Source of the DNA: Streptomyces sp. Edi4
GTDB taxonomy: Bacteria; Actinomycetota; Actinomycetes; Streptomycetales; Streptomycetaceae
Length of the DNA: 64,000 nt
Reading direction: 5' to 3'
NCBI RefSeq assembly: GCF_040253615.1
Contig: NZ_JBEJGY010000004.1
Coordinates: 5,332,001 to 5,396,000, forward strand
Below are positions 7,257-14,669 of this stretch, piece by piece; position 1 is the first letter of the stretch, and the number at the start of each line of letters is the position of its first letter. The notes beneath the pieces were generated by a model. The model was given only the letters and a program-made list of their open reading frames with translations, was not told the origin of the DNA and made no database searches. A program made the position numbers and the translations under genes.

Positions 7257-8480
7257 ATGACGACGACCTACCCGCTGCGCACCATCACCGCCCACGAGAT
7301 CGACGCGTGGGCCCGCATGGTCACCACGACCTACGGCCAGGACTGGCGGGAGGGCGGGCTGCGAGGCGCCGCCCGCTCCCTCGAACCCGACCGTACGATC
7401 GCCGCCTTCGACGGCCCGGAGATCGTCGGGGGCGCCTCGATCTACGGACGCCTCCTGACGGTCCCCGGCGGGGCCGCGCCCGTCGCGGGCATCACGCTGG
7501 TCGCGGTGCTGCCCACCCACCGGCGGCGCGGCATCCTCACCGCGATGATGCGCGAACAGCTCACCGGCCTGCACGCGGCGGGCGGCGAGCCGATCGCCGC
7601 GCTCAACGCCGCCCAGGCCACGATCTACGGCCGGTTCGGGTACGGCGTGGCCAGCCACGTGGCCCAGATCCGCGGTGACAAGCGGTTCATGGCGCTGCGC
7701 CCCGGCACCGATCCGGGCGAGGGGACCATCCGTCTGCTCGGCCGCGAGGACGCCCGTCCGCTCCTGGAGAAGGTCTACGAGCGGGCGCGCGAAGGCGCGG
7801 TCGGCTGGGTCGATCGCGCCGAGAAGTACTGGCAGGCGCGGCTCGCGGACGGTGAGGGCGCACGCGAAGGAGGTACGGCTCTGCGGTACGCCGTCCATCG
7901 GGAGCCCGGCGGTGAGGCCACCGGATACGCCCTCTACCGCTCCATGCCGGACCTGGTGCGGGTCATCGAGGTCGCGGCCACCTCCCGGCAGTCGTACGCC
8001 GCTCTCTGGCGCTTCCTCATCGAACTCGACGGCCACGCCGAGCTGGCCTACGACGGCGCGGTCGACGAACCGCTCACGCACCTGCTGGCCGATCCGCGCA
8101 CGGCCCGCACCACGCTGATGGACAACCTCTGGGTCCGGCTGGTGGACGTCGACCGGGCGTTGAGCGCACGCCGCTACGCGACCGGGCTGGACGTCGTTGT
8201 GGAGGTGCGGGACACGTTCTGCCCCTGGAACGCCGGCCGCCACCGGCTGACGGCCGACGGCGACACCGTCACGTGTGAACGCACCCGGGCCCGGGCCGAC
8301 CTGCGCGTGACCGCCGCCGAACTCGGCGCGGCCTATCTGGGCGGCACCACGCTGGCGTCGTTGGCCGCGGCGGGCCGGGTGGAGGAACTGCGCCCGGGCG
8401 CGGTCACGACCACCTCACGCGCCTTCCACGGCGACCGCGCGCCGTTCCACCCCTCGGGGTGGGCGTTCCCGGCGTTCTGA
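7257..8480 (+). CDS. Eis-like GNAT family N-acetyltransferase
   Basis: This 407-aa protein contains the acetyl-CoA binding strand-turn AGITLVAVLPTHRRRGILTAMM, the GNAT motif A. It then has a second GNAT-like half with the signature TLMDNLWVRLVDVDRALSARRY and a C-terminal sterol-carrier-like domain (AAYLGGTTLASLAAAGRVEE). This three-part layout and length match the Eis family, which acetylates amines including aminoglycosides and host peptides. The C-terminal residue is Phe (WAFPAF), as in Eis, where the terminal carboxylate acts in catalysis. It is divergent from the LAL regulator, which may control it. Confidence 0.9.
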   Translation: MTTTYPLRTITAHEIDAWARMVTTTYGQDWREGGLRGAARSLEPDRTIAAFDGPEIVGGASIYGRLLTVPGGAAPVAGITLVAVLPTHRRRGILTAMMREQLTGLHAAGGEPIAALNAAQATIYGRFGYGVASHVAQIRGDKRFMALRPGTDPGEGTIRLLGREDARPLLEKVYERAREGAVGWVDRAEKYWQARLADGEGAREGGTALRYAVHREPGGEATGYALYRSMPDLVRVIEVAATSRQSYAALWRFLIELDGHAELAYDGAVDEPLTHLLADPRTARTTLMDNLWVRLVDVDRALSARRYATGLDVVVEVRDTFCPWNAGRHRLTADGDTVTCERTRARADLRVTAAELGAAYLGGTTLASLAAAGRVEELRPGAVTTTSRAFHGDRAPFHPSGWAFPAF

Positions 8481-8573
8481 CCACCATCCCGGCGAGACGT
8501 GGGCCAAGTCGGGTCCGTGGCAGCCAACACGTCTGTCGCGCCGCGCGGTTCGCGTTTGCCGCGCCGCTGAGGC

Positions 8574-8592
8574 CCCAGCGGCGGCCGCTGGG
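8574..8592. terminator. Hairpin between convergent genes
   Basis: CCCAGCGG and CCGCTGGG form a perfect 8-bp stem around CGG in the 143-bp gap between the acetyltransferase and the helicase gene, which converge here. It would serve as a bidirectional terminator. Confidence 0.55.
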
Positions 8593-8623
8593 ACGCAGGG
8601 GGACTCAGGCATCCGGGGACCGT

Positions 8624-10546
8624 TTACCCCTGCTGCGAGGTACCGCCAAGAAGCAGCTCACCCGCAGTAGGGGAAGTGCGTCGTTCCGAATCGCCGGCCA
8701 GTTCCCGCAGCTTCTCGCGTGTCTCGGAATCGGTCGAGTACACCACGGTGCCCATCATCCCCCGCGTCAGCAGCACCTTGTACGTGTGGCGGATCAAACG
8801 GTGTACATCCGCTTCCGGAGTGGACTTCTTGAAGACCGGGTCCTTGGACGCCGTCCGGTCGGTGACCCAACGGTCACCGCGCCAGACCAGGTCGGGACCG
8901 ATGATCACGCCGCTCCAGTCGTACTCGAATCCCTGCGCCGTATACACGCACCCGACCTGTCCAAAGCCGGCCGGGTCAGTTGCCCAGAGGGCAGCCGGCG
9001 GAGCGCCGCCGACGGCGCGATCACCGAAGACGTTCCAAGGGCGCTCCCACTCCCCAATGACCACGTCCGCCGGCAGTGCTTGGCCGGGAGGCACCTTTTT
9101 GGACCACTTCCAGCAGTAGCCGGCAGTCATCCGCGCGCTGTATCCGCGGGCACGGCGGGCGTCGAGAATCGTCTCCATCTCCTGTGGACTGTCCGCGAGT
9201 ACGAGTTGCATCTTTCCGTCGGGTTCCCACGCGGCGGGGCCGCCCGGCTCGAGCCCCAACAGCCGCAGGATCCATTGGAGATACGCCTCGCTGCCACCGC
9301 ATCGGAACTGGCTGTCCAGTGCGACCACCTGACAGTGGAGCCCCTTCTTCGCGGCGGCCGCCTCGATCTCCGCGACCGTTCCCATTTCGCCGGGCCGAAC
9401 GACCTGATGCTCGTCCAGCAGGAAGACCGGAACGCGCGCCGCGTCGATGAGTTCCTCCACCTGGGCCTTCCCCGTCCGGTTGGCGGCCCGGGTGTAACGG
9501 TTGGCGGAGGTCTCCCTCATGCGGTGCGCTTCATCGCAGATCAGGACGTCGAGGCTATTGCGCTCAACGGTCATGAAGCCATTGAAGTACTTGAAGAGTT
9601 CCTGCACCTCTCGCTTTCGGGAGCCCGCGATCTTCCTCATCGTCGTCGTGAATGAGCTGGAGCCCGTGGCGTGAAGTGCGGTGGTGCCATGCCGGTACAG
9701 CTCGCCGAGGAGGGAGAGGGCGATGACGCTCTTTCCGGTGCCGGGACCGCCGGTGACAATCACGACTTCTTTGTGATCGGATTGTTTGGCACGCCGGACG
9801 GTATTGAGCACTGTCCGGTACGCGAGCCGTTGTTCGTCGAGCAGTACGAACTGCTCGCGTTCCCGCACCTCTCGTGCGGCCAGGGCCATGAGCTGCTTGG
9901 AAGGGCCGATCTTCCCGTTGAGGAGATCGTCCGCAGCCCAAGCTCCAGGCGCCGGACCGAGTTTCGAACGCAGGAATGCGATGAATTCGCCACGCCGCTC
10001 GCCGATGAAGAGCTGGCCGTACTGGTTCTGTTCCGCCTCGAAGAGGCCGCCGACTCCGAGCTGGGTGGCATTGTGCAGGTATGCGGCACCGCTGACGCGC
10101 TCGGGGTGCTCGGCCAACGCGCCGTTGAAGGAGATGAGGTATTCGCAGTACCCGCGCACCTGCTCAGCGGGGTTCAATACCGCGCGCGCATAAGCGTCTA
10201 CGCGGCACAGCGACGGATCGTCGTCGTCCGGTTCGGCGCTGCTCCACTGCTTCAGCTCCACGATCACGTACGAGGGCATACCGGTCTTGGGGTGAGTCCC
10301 GGCCAGGACGGCATCGGCCCTCTTGCTGGTCAGGGGCAGCCCGTACTCCAGGAGGATCTCCACCTGTCCGAGGCCCGCTTCGTTGAGCGCGTTGGCCAGA
10401 ACCGGAATGCTGCGCTCCCACGACCGGACCTCGGACGAGCTGGGCTTGTGACCGTGGACGTGCGCGAATTGCTCCGTCAGGCGGAAGAAGAGAGCCTTGG
10501 AGTGGCACTCGGCGGCGACCGAGGCGGCGGAGTCACGGAACAGCAA
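8624..10546 (-). CDS. DUF2075 / Schlafen group 3-like DNA/RNA helicase with PD-(D/E)XK-like N-terminus (second of tandem pair)
   Basis: This 640-aa protein starts at TTG 10546, chosen because it aligns with the start of its tandem paralogue; the frame is open upstream to 10792. The N-terminal domain has Asp in RADAVLAG and then VIVELKQW, giving the D...ExK pattern of PD-(D/E)XK nucleases. The central ATPase has Walker A VTGGPGTGKS, Walker B VLICDEAHRMR and a LLDEHQ motif. The C-terminal helicase half has YTAQGFEYDW and LLTRGMMGTVVY (motifs V/VI). DUF2075 proteins are superfamily-1-like helicases often found in defence islands. It follows its paralogue in the same direction after a 103-bp spacer containing the duplicated leader. 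Confidence 0.88.
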   Translation of the reverse strand: MLFRDSAASVAAECHSKALFFRLTEQFAHVHGHKPSSSEVRSWERSIPVLANALNEAGLGQVEILLEYGLPLTSKRADAVLAGTHPKTGMPSYVIVELKQWSSAEPDDDDPSLCRVDAYARAVLNPAEQVRGYCEYLISFNGALAEHPERVSGAAYLHNATQLGVGGLFEAEQNQYGQLFIGERRGEFIAFLRSKLGPAPGAWAADDLLNGKIGPSKQLMALAAREVREREQFVLLDEQRLAYRTVLNTVRRAKQSDHKEVVIVTGGPGTGKSVIALSLLGELYRHGTTALHATGSSSFTTTMRKIAGSRKREVQELFKYFNGFMTVERNSLDVLICDEAHRMRETSANRYTRAANRTGKAQVEELIDAARVPVFLLDEHQVVRPGEMGTVAEIEAAAAKKGLHCQVVALDSQFRCGGSEAYLQWILRLLGLEPGGPAAWEPDGKMQLVLADSPQEMETILDARRARGYSARMTAGYCWKWSKKVPPGQALPADVVIGEWERPWNVFGDRAVGGAPPAALWATDPAGFGQVGCVYTAQGFEYDWSGVIIGPDLVWRGDRWVTDRTASKDPVFKKSTPEADVHRLIRHTYKVLLTRGMMGTVVYSTDSETREKLRELAGDSERRTSPTAGELLLGGTSQQG

Positions 10547-10637
10547 GGATTGCCCCCAGGCAGCACGAAGGAACTCGTGCGGGTGGGGGCATGTCCTGGG
10601 TGCTCCGGCAGGCGGAGTGGAAGCCCGGCGGGCCGCA
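10547..10637 (-). promoter_or_regulatory. Conserved leader of the second helicase gene
   Basis: The stretch just upstream of the start is nearly the same as that before the other helicase gene (12717-12803). Shared elements, on the plus strand, are AAGGAT, CCCCAGG, the inverted repeat GCACGA/TCGTGC (10563-10568 and 10575-10580), GGGTGGGGGC, and GAAGCCCGGCGGGCCGCA. It begins about 13 bp after the stop codon of the first helicase gene. Confidence 0.75.
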
Positions 10638-10649
10638 GCTACAACACGA

Positions 10650-12716
10650 TCAAGGGTACCCGTGACGTCTGCGGTGAGCAGGGGGCAGCTGTGATCCCTC
10701 GGTGGTGAGCCGCGGCTGGGCGCCGTCGTAGTGCTGCATGCCGATGGCACCCGGGATGAGCCTGCGCAACGCGTTGTGGGTTTCCGGGTCAACCGCGTAG
10801 ACGACTGTGCCGATCACGCCGCGGGTGAGGAGCACGTGGTACGCGTTTCGGACACATCGGGTGACGATCGCGTCGTCGACGTCTACCAGACCACGGAAAG
10901 CGGGGTCGCGGGAGGCAGCCCCGTTCACCGTGAATTTCCCGTCACGGAACAAGAGGTCGGGGCCGATGATGACGCCATTCCAGTCGTACTCGAAGGTCTG
11001 TGCCGTGTAGACGCACCCGACTTGATCAATGCCGCGGGCATCGGTCGACCAAAGGTCCGCCACGGGTGCGTGCGGGACCTTGTGTCTCGGCTTCACATTC
11101 CAAGGCATGCGCCAGTCCCCGATGACGACGTCATCGACCAGCTGCGTACCGGTCGGGTTGCTCCATGGCCAGCAGAAGCCCGCGGTGATGCGAGCCGTGG
11201 CTCCCGCCAGTCCCTGTGCCCGGATGAACTCCTCCATCTCCTTGGGGGAGTCGGCGACCGTGAGCGCCATCCGTCCGTCCGGGCGCCAACCCACCGGGTC
11301 GGACGTGTCCAGCCCCAACAGCTGTTGTACCCAGCGTTGGTACCGTTTGCTGCCGCCGGCCCGGAACGTGCCCTCCAGATCTGTCACCTCCACTCGGCAG
11401 CCGTTTTCTTCAGCCAGCTTCTTGAGGTAGTCGGCCGTGCCCACTTCATCCGGGCGGATCGACTGATGATCGTCGAGCAGGAAGATAGGCACTTTGGCGG
11501 CCCTGATCACCTCGGTGGCTTGGGGGCGGTCGTCGTCCCGGAGTTCCTTCGGCATCCACTGGTGCGTCGAACTGCGTCGCATGCGGTGCGCTTCATCGCA
11601 AATCAGGACATCAATGCTGTCCGGCGGGGTGTCGGTGAAGCTGTTGAAGTACTGGTAGAGCCTGTTCGCCGCGCGGCGTTTGTGTGCTACTTGCCCCTGG
11701 CGTGCGGTGCTCAGCATGATCTGGCGCAGGGTCTCCGTGTACGCGTGGGATCCGCTCGCCAGGACGGTTTCCCGACCCTTGAGTCCGAGCGCGCGCTGCA
11801 ATTCCAGCGCGACGGCGCTCTTCCCGCTGCCGGGACCGCCGCGCAGGATGTAGACGCGCTTCGGCGACGGGTCCGGAGCAGGGCTGTGGGCGCGGTCGGG
11901 ATCGTAGAACAGTCCCACGTCAAAGCTGCTGAACCGCGCGGTCTTCTCGAGGTGCCGGGTGATCCGGTCGACGGCGACGTACTGCTCGTCGAGGAGCGTG
12001 AGGCCTCCTCCCACGACGGATCGCTCCCGCGCCACGTCGATCACCTTGAGCAGAGGCTTGCGCCGGCACTTCTCCAGAGCGCGTGCGGCCCGCCTCCCGG
12101 ATGCGGCGGCGAACTTCGACGTGAGGACTCGCCGGAACCGGGCCAGGTCGTCGAGCGTATAGAGGAAGCCGTGTTCGGTCTCGGGTAGTTCGAACAGGGC
12201 CTCCACGTCGGCGTCCCTCGCGTTGTGGAGCAATGCCACGCCCGTCAGCCGGTCCTGCCCGTGAAGATGGGATAGATAACGCACCATGTACTCGCAGTAG
12301 CGCTGAACCTGCCGCACCGGGTGCAACTTGTTCTTCCCGTCGCCGAACCCGAGATCGACGGCGATCGGACATGCGGGGTCGACTGTGGCGTGCCGTACTT
12401 GTTTGAGTTCGATCGCGAGGTACGAGTCGGCTCCCGTGCCCGGGTGCTGGCCGCACAGCACGAGATCGACGGCGCAGTTCGTATGAGGCAGGCCGACCTC
12501 GATCTGGACTTCCACTTCGTCGAGCCCACAGTCCAGGAGGGACCTGACCACGACGGGGATGCTGTTGTTCCAGGACGTGACTTCGCCCTGGCTCGGCGGG
12601 GTTCCCCGGCGCTGGGAGTACTCGTCGATCAGGCGCTCAGCGAGCGGAGTGTTCGCGGATCCGGGTGAACCAACGATGAGTTGACCGAGTTCGGACGCGG
12701 ACAGTTGCAGGAGCAC
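10650..12716 (-). CDS. DUF2075 / Schlafen group 3-like DNA/RNA helicase with PD-(D/E)XK-like N-terminus (first of tandem pair)
   Basis: This 688-aa protein starts at GTG 12716; an in-frame TGA 50 bp further upstream with no other start codon between fixes this choice. The N-terminal domain reads AVDLVLCGQHPGTG then LAIELKQVRH (the D...ExK nuclease pattern). The ATPase has Walker A LRGGPGSGKS, Walker B DVLICDEAHRMR and FLLDDHQSIRPDE. The C-terminus has YTAQTFEYDWNG and VLLTRGVIGTVVY. The domain order is the same as in the paralogue downstream, but the two proteins have diverged widely outside the motifs. A role in anti-phage defence or nucleic acid processing is inferred from the family only. 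Confidence 0.9.
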   Translation of the reverse strand: MLLQLSASELGQLIVGSPGSANTPLAERLIDEYSQRRGTPPSQGEVTSWNNSIPVVVRSLLDCGLDEVEVQIEVGLPHTNCAVDLVLCGQHPGTGADSYLAIELKQVRHATVDPACPIAVDLGFGDGKNKLHPVRQVQRYCEYMVRYLSHLHGQDRLTGVALLHNARDADVEALFELPETEHGFLYTLDDLARFRRVLTSKFAAASGRRAARALEKCRRKPLLKVIDVARERSVVGGGLTLLDEQYVAVDRITRHLEKTARFSSFDVGLFYDPDRAHSPAPDPSPKRVYILRGGPGSGKSAVALELQRALGLKGRETVLASGSHAYTETLRQIMLSTARQGQVAHKRRAANRLYQYFNSFTDTPPDSIDVLICDEAHRMRRSSTHQWMPKELRDDDRPQATEVIRAAKVPIFLLDDHQSIRPDEVGTADYLKKLAEENGCRVEVTDLEGTFRAGGSKRYQRWVQQLLGLDTSDPVGWRPDGRMALTVADSPKEMEEFIRAQGLAGATARITAGFCWPWSNPTGTQLVDDVVIGDWRMPWNVKPRHKVPHAPVADLWSTDARGIDQVGCVYTAQTFEYDWNGVIIGPDLLFRDGKFTVNGAASRDPAFRGLVDVDDAIVTRCVRNAYHVLLTRGVIGTVVYAVDPETHNALRRLIPGAIGMQHYDGAQPRLTTEGSQLPPAHRRRHGYP

Positions 12717-12803
12717 GAAGGATCCCCAGGCACGAGAGGACTCGTGCGGGTGGGGGCGTGTCCTTCATGACTCCACGAAGCGGAGCGGAAGCCCGGCGGG
12801 CCG
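12717..12803 (-). promoter_or_regulatory. Conserved leader of the first helicase gene, with 7-bp hairpin
   Basis: GCACGAG (12730-12736) and CTCGTGC (12741-12747) form a perfect stem around AGGA, or UCCU in the transcript. The stem lies immediately upstream of the likely Shine-Dalgarno sequence GGGGA. The in-frame TGA within this leader shows that it is not coding. The same arrangement precedes the second helicase gene. Confidence 0.75.
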
Positions 12804-12878
12804 CAATGACGCTTCGTAGATTAACCCGTGCGGGGGGCAGTGGGGGCGGGGCCCCCGGAGGCCCGCCCGCCGCCTGGC

Positions 12879-13007
12879 TCAGCCGAGGCGGTGCACCACA
12901 GCCTGCGTCAACGCGCAGATCAAGTTTGAGCCGAGGCTCACCACGATGCCCACCAGGACATCGCGGACCCAGATGCGGCGCTTGGGCGTGTGCTCGACGG
13001 CAGCCAT
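12879..13007 (-). CDS. Small single-span membrane peptide (42 aa)
   Basis: The frame opens with ATG 13007 behind an AAGGGGA ribosome-binding site 9-10 bp upstream and closes at TGA 12879. The peptide starts MAAVEHTPKRRIWVRDVLVG, with a basic juxtamembrane stretch. One hydrophobic helix follows (VGIVVSLGSNLICALTQAVV), and it ends HRLG. Short actinomycete peptides of this style are often annotated as DUF6408, but I assign that only tentatively. It lies 163 bp upstream of the helicase pair on the same strand and could belong to the same unit. Confidence 0.7.
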   Translation of the reverse strand: MAAVEHTPKRRIWVRDVLVGIVVSLGSNLICALTQAVVHRLG

Positions 13008-13227
13008 AAGAATGCGTCCCCTTCGGTTGTGACCGGTGACGGACGCCAGGTGGCTCCCGCCGGGAGCACGCCATGAGGCTGCGTCACCGTAACCGAAGGG
13101 CCTGCTTCTCAGCGGGCCATGTCGCGTACACCCTCCGGGGGAGGCGTGGTGCGGAACAACGCTAACTTATCCTGGCCGTTGCTCCCCACCCAGTTGGTCC
13201 CCAGTGGCTTCGGGACCGCATCAGATT

Positions 13228-13243
13228 CGGCCACGCGTGGCCG
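13228..13243. repeat. 16-bp perfect palindrome
   Basis: CGGCCACGCGTGGCCG is perfectly self-complementary. It lies in a ~480-bp stretch (13010-13490) without a supportable gene. It might be an operator or part of a hairpin; nothing else in this stretch can be assigned. Confidence 0.5.
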
Positions 13244-13574
13244 TCCGGCCCAACTACCAACGCTCCACAGTGGGTTGACGCCAGCAGTACAGCAATCGAC
13301 CGCACATCCCGGCGCCGGCGCATGCCGGGCCCCCGCGTGCGGGAGGGCGGCGGAGACCGGGTGCTGGGGGATGGTGGAGTTCGGCGTCGGCGACGGTGGG
13401 GAGTTGTGCGGGGCGCCCAGTGGGCCGGTGTCGGCTGATGGGGCGCGCTCCACCGCGAGCCCCGGCACAGATGCTGGTACCGGCTGATCTTGGTCGGGGG
13501 GGAGAGAGCAGCGGGCCGATCCGGTCGCCTGGCACACTCGGTCCCGCCGCCCCAACCTGGTGCCCGTGGTGCGC

Positions 13575-14060
13575 GAGGTGACCGTGTACTAGCGGTAGTT
13601 GTGCGGCCGTGGGTTCCAGGGGGTCAGCTACGAGACCGGCGCGGGACGCAGCCTGTCCGACGCTCTTGCCGGGCACGAGCCCGCCCACCGCGTGGCGTCG
13701 GTGACGACCGTCCTACGGGCGTTCTCCTGCTGGCGCGAGGCGGTCGGCGTGGGACTTTTGGCGCTGTCTGCCGACATCGTGCTGGCCGGACACCGTCCGC
13801 TGCTGCCGCTGGCCGCCTGGGGCGCGCCCTCGCTGGCCGAGGCCTTCGCCGAGCCGGACGACGAGCCGGAACGTCGGTCCAACGGGCCGCCTGCGCAGCT
13901 GTGTTCCCCGACCAGTTCAGGGCGGGCATTCGGCGCATGCGCGAGAACGGCGAGATGGGCCGGGGCGAGCTCCACGAACATGGCATGCGGCTCGCGGACT
14001 TCGAGCTGCGGCTGCACGAGGCACAGGACGGGACAGGGCGGCATACATGTGACCACCACC
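13575..14060 (+). pseudogene. Degraded hypothetical gene (nonsense codons and a frameshift)
   Basis: One frame reads VREVTVY, two stop codons (13590 and 13596), then GRGFQGVSYETGAGRSLSDA, HRVASVTTVLRAFSCWREAV and PLAAWGAPSLAEAFAEPDDE. Near 13880-13900 the protein-like signal moves to the next frame as VFPDQFRAGIRRMRENGEMG and LADFELRLHEAQDGT. The two pieces together would make a soluble protein of about 160 aa. Two nonsense codons and one frameshift make this a likely pseudogene. The function is unknown. Confidence 0.45.
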
Positions 14061-14096
14061 AGGTCGTCCGCCCGGGCCGCATCCGACGGATGACCC

Positions 14097-14477
14097 TCAG
14101 GTGCGCTTCTTCTTCGGCGCGGGCGCGGGCGCGGGCGCAGGGGCGGGGTCCGGGGCCGGGGCCGGCTCGGGCGGCGGGGTTCGCTCGGTGTCCTCGGCCA
14201 CGGCCGCCAGGATCGTGGCTACGTTCACGCGCAGGTCGAACGGGGTCAGTTCGAAGTACTTCAGCGCCTTGCCGTCCTCGGAGAGCTCCAGGCTGCCGAG
14301 CACGAGGCCGGCCTTCTCCAGGCGCTCCAGGTGCATGTAGAGCAGGGGGCGTGACATGCCGAGGCGGCGGGCCAGTTCGCTGACGTACATGCGGCCCTCG
14401 GAGAGCTCGGCGATGACCCGCAGGCGCTGGGCGTGGCCGACCGCGGCCAGTACGGCCAGTAGCTCCTCGCTGGTCAT
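14097..14477 (-). CDS. ArsR-type winged-helix transcriptional regulator
   Basis: This 126-aa protein has MTSEELLAVLAAVGHAQRLR followed by VSELARRLGMSRPLLYMHLE, a typical ArsR/PadR-like winged helix-turn-helix. The wing follows at LELSEDGKALKYFELTPF. No Cys pair for metal binding is seen in the helix, so it is probably not a metal sensor. The C-terminal 26 residues are a Pro-Ala-Glu repeat ending KKKRT, encoded by a GCG-rich repeat. An operator-like sequence lies just upstream (14504-14521), and related sites lie upstream of the MMPL gene and the 17229 gene. It therefore probably represses itself and those genes. Confidence 0.9.
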   Translation of the reverse strand: MTSEELLAVLAAVGHAQRLRVIAELSEGRMYVSELARRLGMSRPLLYMHLERLEKAGLVLGSLELSEDGKALKYFELTPFDLRVNVATILAAVAEDTERTPPPEPAPAPDPAPAPAPAPAPKKKRT

Positions 14478-14503
14478 GGCCCACCTCTAGCGTCCTGGAA
14501 ACC

Positions 14504-14521
14504 TGTAGGCCGAGACTTTCC
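14504..14521. promoter_or_regulatory. Operator-like site upstream of the ArsR gene
   Basis: TGTAGGCCGAGACTTTCC matches the reverse complement of the perfect operator at 17156-17173 (TGTAAGCCGAGACTTACA) at 15 of 18 positions. It lies 27 bp upstream of the regulator's start. A further half site, CCTACAGG, is at 14556-14563. Confidence 0.65.
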
Positions 14522-14669
14522 CATGGCATGAACGGCTGTCAAACGTACGTCATGACCTACAGGCGCAGTGCGGGAAAAGGTGCGGGAAGAGGTGCGGGAA
14601 AAGACAGACGCCGGGCCGGGGGTGTCCGGTCCGGCGTCCGTGCGGGCGGGCACCCGGGGCGGGGGGCGG

